A stretch of 64,000 bases of DNA from Streptomyces mirabilis (GCF_018310535.1 NZ_CP074102.1:6014001-6078000); one strand, 5' to 3'; shown: positions 43,944 through 53,066, counted from the first letter of the stretch. Program-made: numbers and translations. Notes: a model not told the origin generated them from the letters alone.

Positions 43944-45188
43944 TTACGAACCGACCTTGCGTTTGTTCCACACGTCGAAGCCGACCGCGGCCAGCAGTAC
44001 CAGTCCCTTGATGACCTGCTGCCAGTCGGAGCCGATGCCGACGAGGTTCATACCGTTGTTCAGCACGCCCAGGACGAGACCACCGATGATCGCGCCGAGG
44101 ACCGTGCCCACGCCGCCGCTCATCGACGCGCCGCCGATGAACGAGGCCGCGATCGCCTCCAGTTCGAAGTTCAGACCGGCCTTGGGCGAGGCCGCGTTGA
44201 AGCGGGCGGCGAAGACCAGACCCGCCAGGGCCGCGAGCATGCCCATGTTCAGGAAGACCAGGAAGGTGACCTTCTTGTCCTTCACACCCGACAGCTTGGC
44301 CGCCGGGAGGTTGCCGCCGATCGCGTAGATGTGACGGCCGATGACCGCGTTGCGCATCAGGTAGCCGAAGCCGGCGACCAGGACGCCGAGGATCAGCAGG
44401 ACCACCGGAGCACCCTTGTAGCTGGCGAGCAGCATGGTGACGGTGGCGACGGCGGCGATCAGCGCGACGAGCTTGAGGAGGAAGAGGTTGCGCGGCAGCA
44501 CGTCGAGCGAGAACTCCTGCTGACGCCCCCGGTCGCGGACCTCCTTGACCACCACGAACGCGATCAGCCCGATGCCCAGCAGCAGGGTGAGGTTGTGGTA
44601 GTTCGTGTGGGGGCCGACCTCGGGCAGGAAGCTGTTGGCGACCTTCTGCAGACCCTCGGGGAACGGGCCGATCGTCTGGCCCTTGAGGAAGATCTCGGTC
44701 AGACCGCGGAAGGTCAGCATGCCCGCCAGGGTCACGATGAACGACGGTATGCCGAGATACGCGATGAGGAACCCTTGCGCGGCGCCCGCGGCGGCGCCCA
44801 TGGCCAGACACAGCACCAGGGCGATGGGCCAGGAGATGTTGTGGTTGACCATCAGCACGGCTCCCACCGCGCCCACGAACGCCGTCAACGAGCCGACCGA
44901 CAGGTCGATGTGGCCCGCGATGATGACGAGCATCATGCCGATCGCGAGGATCAGGATGTAGCTGTTCTGCAGCACCAGGTTGGAGACGTTGCGCGGCAGC
45001 AGCAGGTCGCCGTCGGTCCACACGGCGAACAGCACCACGATCAGACCGAGGGCGAACAGCATGCCGTACTGCCGCATGTTGCGGCGCATGCCGTCCAGCA
45101 TCAGCTGAAGCAGGCTCTCGCCCGTGGCCGAGCCGCTCTTGCCGGGCGGCGCCGGGGCCGGCGCCTTGGCGGTCACATCCGTGCTCAT
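43944..45188 (-). CDS. mmsB: monosaccharide ABC transporter permease (MmsB/XylH type)
   Basis: 414 residues with about ten membrane helices. It has the signature [20 protein letters not shown] and [11 protein letters not shown] of BPD_transp_2 sugar permeases, and a C-terminal [19 protein letters not shown] loop. Its length, with extra helices in the middle, matches the GguB/MmsB group that takes up xylose, galactose or arabinose, rather than RbsC. A homodimer should work with the ATPase at 45185 and the binding protein at 46768. Confidence 0.9.
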   Translation of the reverse strand: MSTDVTAKAPAPAPPGKSGSATGESLLQLMLDGMRRNMRQYGMLFALGLIVVLFAVWTDGDLLLPRNVSNLVLQNSYILILAIGMMLVIIAGHIDLSVGSLTAFVGAVGAVLMVNHNISWPIALVLCLAMGAAAGAAQGFLIAYLGIPSFIVTLAGMLTFRGLTEIFLKGQTIGPFPEGLQKVANSFLPEVGPHTNYHNLTLLLGIGLIAFVVVKEVRDRGRQQEFSLDVLPRNLFLLKLVALIAAVATVTMLLASYKGAPVVLLILGVLVAGFGYLMRNAVIGRHIYAIGGNLPAAKLSGVKDKKVTFLVFLNMGMLAALAGLVFAARFNAASPKAGLNFELEAIAASFIGGASMSGGVGTVLGAIIGGLVLGVLNNGMNLVGIGSDWQQVIKGLVLLAAVGFDVWNKRKVGS

Positions 45189-46735
45189 CGGGTTACCTCT
45201 TTGTCCTTCGTCATCTGGCGCATCAGCGTTTCCTGCGAGGCCTCCGCCCGCGAGAACTCACCCGTCAGCCGTCCTGCGGCCATCGTGTAGATGCGGTCGC
45301 ACATTCCGAGCAGCTCCGGGAGCTCGGAGGAGATGAAGACGACCGCCTTGCCCTCGGCCGCCAGCTTGTCGATGACCGTGTAGATCTCGAACTTGGCGCC
45401 CACGTCGATCCCGCGGGTCGGCTCGTCGAGGATCAGCACCTCGGGGCCCGCGAAGATCCACTTGCTGAGGACGACCTTCTGCTGGTTGCCGCCCGACAGC
45501 TTGCCCACCGGCTCGAAGACGGTCGGCGCCTTGATGTTCATGGACTTGCGGTAGCCCTCGGAGACCTGCCGCTCCTCGTGCTCGTCGACGATCCCGCGCT
45601 TCGCCACCTTGCCCAGGGCACTGAGCGTGATGTTGCGGTTGATGGTGTCGATGAGGTTGAGGCCGTAGTGCTTGCGGTCCTCGGTGACGTACGCGATGCC
45701 GTGTCCGACCGCTTCGGACACGGTCTTCGTACGGATCTCCTTGCCGTCCCGGAGCACCGTGCCGCCCGCGTACCGGCCGTAGGTGCGTCCGAAGACGTTC
45801 ATCGCCAGTTCGGTGCGTCCGGCGCCCATGAGCCCCGCGATACCGACGATCTCCCCACGCCGCACGGAAATCGACACGTCGTCGACGACCTTGCGTTGCT
45901 GGTCGATCGGGTGGAACACGGTCCAGTCGCGGACCTCCAGGGCGGGCGCGGCGCCCTCCTCCGGGTGGTGCGGCGTCCGCTCCGGGAAGCGGTGTTCGAG
46001 GTCGCGGCCCACCATGCCGCTGATGATCCGGTCCTCGGTGGTCTCCGGGGCCTTCACGTCGAGGGTCTCGATGGTCCGGCCGTCACGCAGGATGGTCACC
46101 GAGTCCGCTACCCGCGCGATCTCGTTCAGCTTGTGGGAAATGATGATCGAGGTGATGCCCTGGTTCTTCAACTCCAGGATGAGATCCAGGAGTTTGCCGC
46201 TGTCCTCGTCGTTCAGGGCGGCCGTCGGCTCATCCAGGATGAGCAGCTTCACCTGCTTCGACAGCGCCTTCGCGATCTCCACGAGCTGCTGCTTGCCCAC
46301 GCCGATGTCGGCGACGCGGGTCTGCGGGTTCTCGTCGAGCCCGACCCGCCGCAACAGCTCGGAGGCGTGCCGCAGCGTCTCGGTCCAGCTGATGAGCCCG
46401 CGGGTGGCGTGCTCGTTGCCGAGGAAGATGTTCTCCGCGATGGAGAGGTAGGGAACCAGGGCCAGTTCCTGGTGGATGATCACGATGCCGTGGTGCTCAC
46501 TGGCCCTGATGTCCTTGAAGGAGCAGACCTCCCCCTCGAAGAGGATGTCCCCCTCGTAACTCCCGTGCGGGTGAACGCCGGAGAGGACCTTCATCAAGGT
46601 CGACTTGCCGGCGCCGTTCTCCCCGCAGATGGCATGGACCTCGCCCTGTTGGACGGTCAGAGTGACGTCCGACAGCGCCTTGACGCCGGGAAAGGTCTTG
46701 ACGATCGAGCGCATTTCCAGGACGGGTCCCGCCAT
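45185..46735 (-). CDS. mmsA: monosaccharide ABC transporter ATPase (MmsA/XylG type)
   Basis: About 516 residues holding two fused ATPase domains. The first has GENGAGKST, the unusual signature [15 protein letters not shown] and [12 protein letters not shown]. The second has a degenerate Walker A (GLMGAGRTE), a normal signature LSGGNQQKV and [11 protein letters not shown]. This asymmetric layout is typical of the CUT2 monosaccharide importers. ATG 46735 has GGAAGG 7 bases upstream and is preferred to TTG 46750. It overlaps the permease start by ATGA. Confidence 0.92.
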   Translation of the reverse strand: MAGPVLEMRSIVKTFPGVKALSDVTLTVQQGEVHAICGENGAGKSTLMKVLSGVHPHGSYEGDILFEGEVCSFKDIRASEHHGIVIIHQELALVPYLSIAENIFLGNEHATRGLISWTETLRHASELLRRVGLDENPQTRVADIGVGKQQLVEIAKALSKQVKLLILDEPTAALNDEDSGKLLDLILELKNQGITSIIISHKLNEIARVADSVTILRDGRTIETLDVKAPETTEDRIISGMVGRDLEHRFPERTPHHPEEGAAPALEVRDWTVFHPIDQQRKVVDDVSISVRRGEIVGIAGLMGAGRTELAMNVFGRTYGRYAGGTVLRDGKEIRTKTVSEAVGHGIAYVTEDRKHYGLNLIDTINRNITLSALGKVAKRGIVDEHEERQVSEGYRKSMNIKAPTVFEPVGKLSGGNQQKVVLSKWIFAGPEVLILDEPTRGIDVGAKFEIYTVIDKLAAEGKAVVFISSELPELLGMCDRIYTMAAGRLTGEFSRAEASQETLMRQMTKDKEVTR

Positions 46736-46767
46736 GGTCGTGCCTTCCAATCACTAGGAGGTGGCGG

Positions 46768-47880
46768 TTACTTGAGGTCGCTGTCCTTGTAGTAGCCGGT
46801 GCCGACCAGTTCCTTCTCGTAGTTGGTCTTGTCGACGCTGACCGGCTGGAGCAGGTAGGCGGGGACGACCTTGGTGCCGTTGTCGTACGTCTTGGTGTCG
46901 TTGAGCTCGGGCTTCTTGCCGTTGAGGGCCGCGTCGACCATGCCCGAGGCCACCGTCGCCAGCTTGCGGGTGTCCTTGTAGACGGTCTGCGTCTGCTCGC
47001 CCGCGATGATCGACTTCACCGAGGCCAGCTCGGCGTCCTGGCCGGTGACGACCGGCAGCGGCTTGCTCTTGGAGCCGTAGTCGTCCGACTTCAGCGAGGA
47101 GAGGATGCCGATGGAGATGCCGTCGTAGGGCGAGAGCACCGCGTCGACCCGGGCGCTCTTGTACGACGAGGTCAGGATGTCGTCCATGCGCTTCTGGGCG
47201 GTGCCGCCGTCCCAGCGCAGGGTGGTGACCTGGTTCAGCGCGGTCTGGCCGGACTTGACGACGAGCTGCTTCTTGTCGATGTACGGCTGCAGGACCTTCA
47301 TCGCGCCGCCGAAGAAGTACTTCGTGTTGTTGTCGTCGTTCGAGCCGGCGAAGAGCTCGATGTTGAACGGGCCCTTCTTGGAGCCGTCCGCGAGACCGAG
47401 CTTCTGCAGGATGTAGTTGCCCTGGAGCTCGCCGACCTTCTCGTTGTCGAACGACGCGTAGTAGTCGACGTTCTTGGTGCCGAGGATCAGTCGGTCGTAG
47501 GAGATCACCGGGATCTTGGCGTCGGCGGCCTGCTGGAGCACGTTGTTCATCGACTTGTTGTCGATGGCCGCGATGATCAGGGCCTTGACGCCCTGCGTGA
47601 TCATGTTCTCGATCTGCGAGACCTGCGTGTCGGGGTCGTCCTCGCCGAAGGCCAGCTTGGTCTTGTAGCCCTTCGACTCGAGGTCCTTGACCACGTTGTT
47701 TCCGTCGCCGATCCAGCGCTCGGAGGACTTGGTCGGCATCGAGATGCCGATCGTGGCGCCCTTGGTGCTCCCCGAGGAGTCCTTGCTGCCGCCGTCGCTG
47801 TTCTGGCCGCAGGCGGTCAGGGTGAGGGCGAGGGAGGCCGCGCCGGCAATGGCGGTGAGGGCGGCTCTGCGGTTGCGCAT
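46768..47880 (-). CDS. chvE: ChvE-type monosaccharide-binding lipoprotein
   Basis: About 370 residues. Lipoprotein signal with lipobox LTAC, then a periplasmic-binding family 4 fold: [50 protein letters not shown] and [20 protein letters not shown]. This layout matches ChvE/SBP_5-like proteins that bind L-arabinose, D-galactose or D-glucose. Three ATG codons lie within nine bases; 47880 has the best distance (9) from AAGG. It leads the importer/mutarotase operon; the shared IclR-type motif is not seen in its 132-base leader. Confidence 0.88.
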   Translation of the reverse strand: MRNRRAALTAIAGAASLALTLTACGQNSDGGSKDSSGSTKGATIGISMPTKSSERWIGDGNNVVKDLESKGYKTKLAFGEDDPDTQVSQIENMITQGVKALIIAAIDNKSMNNVLQQAADAKIPVISYDRLILGTKNVDYYASFDNEKVGELQGNYILQKLGLADGSKKGPFNIELFAGSNDDNNTKYFFGGAMKVLQPYIDKKQLVVKSGQTALNQVTTLRWDGGTAQKRMDDILTSSYKSARVDAVLSPYDGISIGILSSLKSDDYGSKSKPLPVVTGQDAELASVKSIIAGEQTQTVYKDTRKLATVASGMVDAALNGKKPELNDTKTYDNGTKVVPAYLLQPVSVDKTNYEKELVGTGYYKDSDLK

Positions 47881-48022
47881 GATCATCATCCTTGATGTCT
47901 CGGACCGGCTCGGTCTCGCGTTACGGGGATGCTCCGAGAGCGTTGCGAGGGAAAGACCGAGTAGAGGTGTGTGGGATTGTGCGCGGCTGTGTCGTCTTGT
48001 GTGAAGGGGGTTTGTGCGAACG

Positions 48023-48991
48023 TTATGAGGTGGTGTTGAAGCGCGTGAGAGTTCCGGGCAGCCGGGATCCGGGCGGCGCCATGTCGCCGTCCGCTCCGTG
48101 CCGCGCGAGCAGGTCGAGGGCGAGTCGGCCGCGACGCACCCGTTCCTTGGCGGTGTTCAGGGTCAGGTCCCTCAAGTGGTGCCCGTACGGGTAGATTCCG
48201 GGGGCTTTGGACAGTCCGAACTTGAGGTAGATCGGCGCGCCGCGCCGGATCAGCTCGGCGACCTCGTACATGCGCACATAGCCGCCGAGGTCGTCGGGAG
48301 CCTCGATGTACATGTCCATCGGAGCGGCCGAAACTCGCCGTATCTCAGTGAGGTGATCGAGCGTCAGATCGCTCGGCACGTTGATGGAGTCCGCGCCGAG
48401 GTTCTCGTACACCGCGTACGAGGCCGGGTTGACCGGGCCCACCAGTGCCGAGAGTTTGAGGGTCGTGTCGGCCGGGATGATCCCCGCCTCGCGCGCCCGG
48501 TGCAGGGTCCACAGCACGCCCTCGTCGGCGACGAGGAGGCACTTGACGCCCAACTCCGTTGCCCGGACGGCGTCTTCGACGCAGCCGGCCACCGCGTCGT
48601 GGCCACGGGCCCGCAGGCCGCCACCGCGCGAGTCCGAGCGCACCGAACCGCCGATGTCCCAGGTGCCGCGCGGTCCGGTGAACAGGCAGAGCTCGATGTC
48701 CCGTTCACCGGTGGCCTCGACCATCTCGGTGATCTCGGCGTCGGTCAGCATCCAGACACCGCTGCCCTGGCTGATCCGGTGGATCGGTACGTCGAGCCGC
48801 GAGGACTCCTTGAGGACCACGGCCAGGGCCTCGGGCCCCTCCACGGAGGGAACCTCGGTGCGCCAGCGGCCGCCCCCCGGGAAGGTGTGCGGCGAGGCGT
48901 CGGCGGGGGAAAGGGCGGGCGCGCCCAGGCCGAGCGCGGCGAGCGCCTGCTCACCGGGTCGACGGGCTGCCGTAGGGGCGGCGTCGGTCAC
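48023..48991 (-). CDS. U32-peptidase-like TIM-barrel protein of the sugar-acid locus
   Basis: 322 residues, cytosolic. The layout is barrel-like: [69 protein letters not shown] and [17 protein letters not shown]. It resembles proteins labelled peptidase U32-like in streptomycetes, but the Cys cluster of true U32 enzymes is absent. An IclR-type operator lies about 100 bases upstream and the genes above encode a sugar dehydrogenase and dehydratase. A catabolic role, such as an aldolase or isomerase step, is a guess. Confidence 0.65.
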   Translation of the reverse strand: MTDAAPTAARRPGEQALAALGLGAPALSPADASPHTFPGGGRWRTEVPSVEGPEALAVVLKESSRLDVPIHRISQGSGVWMLTDAEITEMVEATGERDIELCLFTGPRGTWDIGGSVRSDSRGGGLRARGHDAVAGCVEDAVRATELGVKCLLVADEGVLWTLHRAREAGIIPADTTLKLSALVGPVNPASYAVYENLGADSINVPSDLTLDHLTEIRRVSAAPMDMYIEAPDDLGGYVRMYEVAELIRRGAPIYLKFGLSKAPGIYPYGHHLRDLTLNTAKERVRRGRLALDLLARHGADGDMAPPGSRLPGTLTRFNTTS

Positions 48992-49091
48992 TGGCTGTCC
49001 TTCGTGATCGAGGGTGGCGCGTACAGATGTGGTGCGCGTACAGAGATGTGGTGCGTGTGGTGCGTGTACTGGTGTGGTGCGCGTGCCGGCC

Positions 49092-49109
49092 TGTTCGATA
49101 TTTCGAGCG
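49092..49109. promoter_or_regulatory. IclR-type operator upstream of the U32-like gene
   Basis: TGTTCGATATTTCGAGCG matches the palindrome seen at 14626, 16433 and 51386 with few changes. It is about 100 bases upstream of the minus-strand start at 48991. No clear -10/-35 pair was found next to it. Confidence 0.6.
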
Positions 49110-49143
49110 AGGTTCGCGTTCTTGGGTGCGCGGAGCCTGGGTG

Positions 49144-49186
49144 GTACGCCGGTACGGAGCCGTCAGGTAACTCCGTACCGGCGTAC
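49144..49186 (-). terminator. strong hairpin after the zinc dehydrogenase gene
   Basis: GTACGCCGGTACGGAG (49144-49159) pairs perfectly with 49171-49186 over an 11-base loop. It is 12 bases past the stop of the minus-strand dehydrogenase and separates that operon from the U32-like gene, which carries its own operator. Confidence 0.85.
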
Positions 49187-49197
49187 GGCTTGGGGGA

Positions 49198-50202
49198 CTA
49201 CGGCTTCAGCAAGACCTTTCCGACCTTGGGGTCGCCGGACCCCACCAACTCGATGGCCTGCGGGAACTCAGCGAGCGGCAGCTCGTGCGTGACCAGCGGC
49301 AACGGACTGAGCAGCCCCGCGCCGAAGACCCGCACGGTGTGCGCCCAGGCCGCCGGCGGCGCCCCGAACACGGTGTGCACCTCCAGCTGCCGTACGACGA
49401 GATCGGTGGGGTCGAGCCCCTCCGCACCCGTCGCCGGGATCCCCGTGAGGACCAGGCGTCCGCCGCGCCTCAGCAGGGAGGCGGCGGTGCGCGCGGCGGA
49501 CGCGGACCCGGCGGTCTCGATGACGACGTCGAAGTCGTCGGGGAGTTCCTGGTCCTTCGTACGGAAGTCGGTGGCGCCGAAGTCCTTCGACAGCGCCGCC
49601 CGGTCCGGCCGGGTCCCGACCACGAGCAGCTCCGCCGGAGAGTTCGCCTTCAGGAACTGGATCGCGAACATCCCGAGCGTGCCGGTCCCGACCACGGCGA
49701 CCCGCTCACCGGGCCGGGCGTTCGCCTTCAGCGCGGCGGCCGCGATGCAGGCGGCGGGCTCCAGGAGGGCCGCCGCCGTCAGGTCGGCGTCGTCCGGCAG
49801 CACGTGCAGCAGCCGGGCCGGGAGGGTCAGCGTGGTCGCCATCGCGCCCGGCTGGGTGAACCCGGTCTCCTCGTACCCCGCCGTGCACAACGTTGTCTCG
49901 CCCGCGTGGCAGCGGTCGCAGACCTGGCAGTTGCGGAAGCCCTCACCGACGACCTTGCGTCCGACGATCGACTCCGGCACCCCGGCCCCGACCGCCTCGA
50001 CGGTCCCCGACCACTCGTGGCCGGGCGTGAGCGGATAGCGGACGTACCCGTCAGGGCGGTTGCCCTGGTAGACCTCGCGGTCGCTGCCGCAAATACCCAC
50101 GGCGTGGACCCGCACCAGGGCCTCACCGGCGCCCGGCCGCACCGGCTCGTGGTCGACCAGCCGGTGCTCGCCCGGCGCCTCGACGACGACCGCGGTGCTC
50201 AC
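49198..50202 (-). CDS. zinc-dependent MDR sugar/alcohol dehydrogenase
   Basis: 334 residues. Catalytic zinc ligands are C38 (GICGSDREVYQG) and H62-E63 (TPGHEWSGTV). The structural zinc site is the four Cys C92, C95, C98 and C106. The Rossmann motif is VAVVGTGTLGMFAIQ. Polyol and sugar dehydrogenases of this type oxidise a hydroxyl with NAD(P). Coupling by four bases to the sugar-acid dehydratase suggests it makes the aldonolactone from L-arabinose or D-galactose (inference). Confidence 0.85.
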   Translation of the reverse strand: MSTAVVVEAPGEHRLVDHEPVRPGAGEALVRVHAVGICGSDREVYQGNRPDGYVRYPLTPGHEWSGTVEAVGAGVPESIVGRKVVGEGFRNCQVCDRCHAGETTLCTAGYEETGFTQPGAMATTLTLPARLLHVLPDDADLTAAALLEPAACIAAAALKANARPGERVAVVGTGTLGMFAIQFLKANSPAELLVVGTRPDRAALSKDFGATDFRTKDQELPDDFDVVIETAGSASAARTAASLLRRGGRLVLTGIPATGAEGLDPTDLVVRQLEVHTVFGAPPAAWAHTVRVFGAGLLSPLPLVTHELPLAEFPQAIELVGSGDPKVGKVLLKP

Positions 50203-51356
50203 GCGGTCCCCTTGGGCTTGCGCTGTTCCCAGCCGTCGGCCCAGAGGTCGAAACGGGCCTGCTGCTGCGGGAACTCGGCCGCCGCGTCGACGTCCAGCTC
50301 GACTCCGAGACCGGGCTCGTGGGACAGCTCGAAGTAGCCGTCGACGACCTGTGGGGCGCCCTTCACGACCTTCTTGATCTCCGCGTCCGCGAAGTCGTTG
50401 AAGTGTTCGAGGATCTTGAAGTTGGGGGAGGTGAAGCCGACTTGGAGGGAGGCGGCGGTGAGGACCGGGCCACCGACGTTGTGCGGCGCGACGAGGACGT
50501 AGTGCGCCTCGGCGGTGGCGGCCAGCTTCCGCGTCTCCCAGATGCCGCCGATGTGACCGACGTCGGGCTGGATGATGTCCACGGCCTGGCTCTCGAAGAG
50601 CTCGCGGAACTCGATGCGGTCGTGGATGCGCTCACCGGTCGCGACCGGGATGTCCACCTTGGCGGCGACCTTCTCCAGGGCCTTCAGGTTCTCCGGCGGG
50701 ACCGGCTCCTCCAGCCACGCGGGCTTGAAGGGCGCGAGCTCGCGGGCGAGCCGGACGGCGGTGGAAGGGGAGAACCGTCCGTGCATCTCCAGCATCAACT
50801 CGGCCTCGGGCCCGATCGCGTCGCGCACGGCCTCGATCAGCGAGACGGAGTAGAGCGTCGCCTCGTGGTCGAGCTCGAAGTGCCCGGTCCCGAAGGGGTC
50901 GATCTTCAGCGCCTTGTACCCGCGCGCCACGACCTCCTGGGCGGCCTTGTGGTAGGCCTCCGGAGTTCGCTCGGTCGTGTACCACCCATTGGCGTAGGCC
51001 TTGACCTTGTCGGTGACCTTGCCGCCGAGCAGCTGCCACACGGGGACGCCGAGGGCCTTGCCCTTGATGTCCCAGCAGGCCATCTCGATGACCGCGATGC
51101 CGGACATCACGATCTCGCCGGCGCGCCCGTAGTCGCCGTACTTCATCCGTCGGACGAGGTCCTCGACAGCGAACGGGTCGGAGCCGAGAATGTGATTGGC
51201 CTCCGCCTCTCGCAGATAGCCGATCAGTGCGTCGGTGTGGCCCAGCATGCGGGTCTCGCCGACTCCGGTCAGGCCCTCGTCGGTGTGCACCTGGACGTAT
51301 GTCAGGTTGCGCCAGGGCGTCCCGACCACGTGTGTGCTGATTCCCGTGATGCGCAC
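50199..51356 (-). CDS. enolase-superfamily aldonate dehydratase (galactonate/arabinonate type)
   Basis: 385 residues. The mandelate-racemase subgroup of D-galactonate dehydratase is indicated by E190-x-H192 (MLEMHGRF), E216 (WLEEPVPPEN), E242 (TGERIHDRIEF), D265 (QPDVGHIGG) and H292 (APHNVGG). These hold Mg and supply the His-Asp dyad. It should dehydrate an aldonic acid to a 2-keto-3-deoxy acid. It is first in an operon with the zinc dehydrogenase and is preceded by a promoter with two operator copies. Confidence 0.88.
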   Translation of the reverse strand: MRITGISTHVVGTPWRNLTYVQVHTDEGLTGVGETRMLGHTDALIGYLREAEANHILGSDPFAVEDLVRRMKYGDYGRAGEIVMSGIAVIEMACWDIKGKALGVPVWQLLGGKVTDKVKAYANGWYTTERTPEAYHKAAQEVVARGYKALKIDPFGTGHFELDHEATLYSVSLIEAVRDAIGPEAELMLEMHGRFSPSTAVRLARELAPFKPAWLEEPVPPENLKALEKVAAKVDIPVATGERIHDRIEFRELFESQAVDIIQPDVGHIGGIWETRKLAATAEAHYVLVAPHNVGGPVLTAASLQVGFTSPNFKILEHFNDFADAEIKKVVKGAPQVVDGYFELSHEPGLGVELDVDAAAEFPQQQARFDLWADGWEQRKPKGTA

Positions 51357-51385
51357 GGCAGTTGCCCCCTGTGCTCTTGCGGCTC

Positions 51386-51414
51386 TGTTCGAAATTTCGT
51401 CACACGTTCGAAAT
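51386..51414. promoter_or_regulatory. two IclR-type operator copies ahead of the dehydratase operon
   Basis: TGTTCGAAATTTCGT at 51386-51400 is the best full match to the shared palindrome; GTTCGAAAT at 51406-51414 is a half site. Both lie between the putative promoter and the minus-strand start at 51356. Confidence 0.7.
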
Positions 51415-51423
51415 GCTGGCGTG

Positions 51424-51453
51424 ACAGTAAGGACGTGGCCCCGGAGGTGTCAA
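51424..51453 (-). promoter_or_regulatory. promoter of the dehydratase/dehydrogenase operon
   Basis: On the minus strand TTGACA (51453-51448) and TACTGT (51429-51424) are separated by 18 bases, an excellent sigma-70-like match for this GC-rich genome. Operators follow within 10 bases, a layout for repression. Confidence 0.65.
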
Positions 51454-51569
51454 TGGGTCGAACGGAACGGTCGGCGGCGGATTTTGCCGGTATGCCTCGG
51501 CTCGTCGCGCGCGCGATGCTGTGAACGGGGAGCGCGGCGCGCCGGAACAGGCGGTTCCCTACATAACTT

Positions 51570-51581
51570 TCACAGCTGTGA
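51570..51581. promoter_or_regulatory. perfect palindrome TCACAGCTGTGA
   Basis: A 12-bp perfect palindrome in an unusually AT-rich stretch 41 bases upstream of the SCO2400-type gene. ATAAC and GTTAC flank it at a short distance. It is a candidate regulator site for that gene. Confidence 0.5.
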
Positions 51582-51621
51582 CTATGCACGTTACCTATGA
51601 GGAACTTAGTCTTCCGGCGTC

Positions 51622-52422
51622 ATGGACTACTGCGACCCGTGCCGACGGCACCTCAATGGCGCCCTTGCCTGCCCGGGGTGCGGCACCTCCGCCGAACAGC
51701 TCCGCACGCATGCGGAGGAGACCGACATGCGTGCCGGAACGGGCGCTGGGGCGGTCGACGCCGGCGTCGACTCGTTGCACGAGGGCGACAACGACGACGA
51801 GGATTACGGCGACGACGAGGACGAGGACGGCGAGGGGGAGCGGTCCGGGCGGGCCGCTGCCCGGCGACGGAACCGTGGGCGAGGCCGGGGCCGGGACTCG
51901 GAGGGGCCCGGCGGTGCGAGCCGGCGGGACCGGAAGGCCGCGGCGCACCGTCGGCGGCGGCGTCGGGTGCTGCTCGTCGTCGCGGGGTTCGTACTGGCGG
52001 CGGGTGGGCTGAGTCTCGCGGAGCTCGGCATAGACGGGCCGGGGCTGTTGCCGAAGCCGGCCGCGGCCGGGGGTGAGTCGCCGGACGGGTCGGCGACCTC
52101 GGACGCCGGGACGGCGCGGCCGATCGGCGACAAGGGTTCGTCCGGTGGTCCGTCCGCCGCGACGGCCTCTCCGGACGCGTCGGCGTCTCCCTCCGCCTCC
52201 AAGTCCGCCAAGGATGACAAGTCCAAGGACGACAAGAAGAAGGGCTCGCAGGAGCAGTCGGCCACGGCGGGTACGGGTGTGGTGCCGTCCGCGACGTCCG
52301 GCCCCGTGTCCTCCACTCCGCCGAAGTCGTCCCCCAAGCCGACGGCCGCGCCGACCTCGGCCGCGCCGTCGCCATCGCCTTCACCTTCACGGTGCAACCG
52401 TTTCCTGTGGTGGTGCACGTAG
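51622..52422 (+). CDS. SCO2400 family zinc-ribbon membrane protein
   Basis: 266 residues. The N-terminus MDYCDPCRRHLNGALACPGCG has a C4-C7/C17-C20 zinc-ribbon. An acidic stretch (Asp/Glu, 55-72), an Arg-rich block, one membrane helix (VLLVVAGFVLAAGGLSLAEL) and a long Ser/Pro/Lys-rich outer tail follow. The layout matches the streptomycete SCO2400 family, whose role is unknown. It is monocistronic and ends at a strong repeat hairpin. Confidence 0.85.
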   Translation: MDYCDPCRRHLNGALACPGCGTSAEQLRTHAEETDMRAGTGAGAVDAGVDSLHEGDNDDEDYGDDEDEDGEGERSGRAAARRRNRGRGRGRDSEGPGGASRRDRKAAAHRRRRRRVLLVVAGFVLAAGGLSLAELGIDGPGLLPKPAAAGGESPDGSATSDAGTARPIGDKGSSGGPSAATASPDASASPSASKSAKDDKSKDDKKKGSQEQSATAGTGVVPSATSGPVSSTPPKSSPKPTAAPTSAAPSPSPSPSRCNRFLWWCT

Positions 52423-52465
52423 GAGGTTCCGTGGGTTTGTCGGCTGCGGCTGCGTGGGGGTTGCT

Positions 52466-52533
52466 CGCGCAGTTCCCCGCGCCTCTAAAAGCTCGGGGCG
52501 AAGCCCCGACTTAGGGGTGCGGGGAACTGCGCG
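52466..52533. repeat. 68-nt nested hairpin repeat between convergent genes
   Basis: CGCGCAGTTCCCCGC (52466-52480) is perfectly inverted at 52519-52533. An inner TCGGGGC-GAA-GCCCCGA stem (52493-52509) nests inside. It lies between two convergent genes, so it can serve as a bidirectional terminator. One arm of the same repeat occurs at 20656 and two arms at 58541-58651. Confidence 0.8.
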
Positions 52534-52562
52534 GCCGGCCCCCACCGGCCCGCGGCCGAGAA

Positions 52563-52997
52563 CTACGGCGTGAGCATTCTCTGCAGGAGGTCCCGGAGGG
52601 ACAGGCGCTCCTCGGTGGAGAGGCCCGCCAGGGGCTCGCGAGCGAAGTTGAGCGCGTCGCGGAGGGAGCGTGCGACACGCCGGCCCTCCTCCGTCGCCGC
52701 GGCCAGCTTCACGCGGCGGTCGGACGGGTCGGGGCGCCGCTCGGCCAGACCCCGCGCCTCCAGCCGGTCCACGATCCCGGTCACGTTCGACGGCTCGCAC
52801 TTCAGCTTCTGGGCGAGTCGCCGCATCGGCAGCGGCTCCAGGGAGAGCAGGCTCAGAAGTCGCGCCTGCGCCCCGGTCAGCGCATGCTCGGCGGCAGCCT
52901 CCTCGTACTCCTCGTGATAGCGGGCCACGACCGTGCCGATGAGGTCCACGACCTCAAGGGTCAGCGGGTCGATACGGGTTGTTCTTTGCGTGGCCAT
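52563..52997 (-). CDS. MarR family transcriptional regulator
   Basis: 144 residues with the winged helix MRRLAQKLKCEPSNVTGIVD and RLEARGLAERRPDPSDRRVK. It lacks the N-terminal redox Cys of OhrR, so it is not an obvious peroxide sensor even though an ohr gene is nearby. It is divergent from the NADP-dependent oxidoreductase gene, which it probably regulates through the palindrome in the shared gap. Confidence 0.9.
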   Translation of the reverse strand: MATQRTTRIDPLTLEVVDLIGTVVARYHEEYEEAAAEHALTGAQARLLSLLSLEPLPMRRLAQKLKCEPSNVTGIVDRLEARGLAERRPDPSDRRVKLAAATEEGRRVARSLRDALNFAREPLAGLSTEERLSLRDLLQRMLTP

Positions 52998-53017
52998 GGG
53001 CTCCAGGCTACTCCGTT

Positions 53018-53066
53018 ACTTGACATCATGAAATATTGAGGAGCATGGTTGTTTCAGGTACTGAAG
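53018..53066. promoter_or_regulatory. divergent MarR/oxidoreductase control region with operator TTCAGGTACTGAA
   Basis: The palindrome TTCAG-GTA-CTGAA (53053-53065) lies in an AT-rich gap between the MarR gene and the oxidoreductase. A plus-strand TTGACA (53020-53025) is 28 bases before it. This is the usual place for a MarR site. Confidence 0.55.

Noticed and set aside
52563..52997. MarR gene considered as OhrR for the nearby ohr copy
   Set aside because: It lacks an N-terminal redox Cys and is divergent from, and probably devoted to, the CurA-like oxidoreductase gene.
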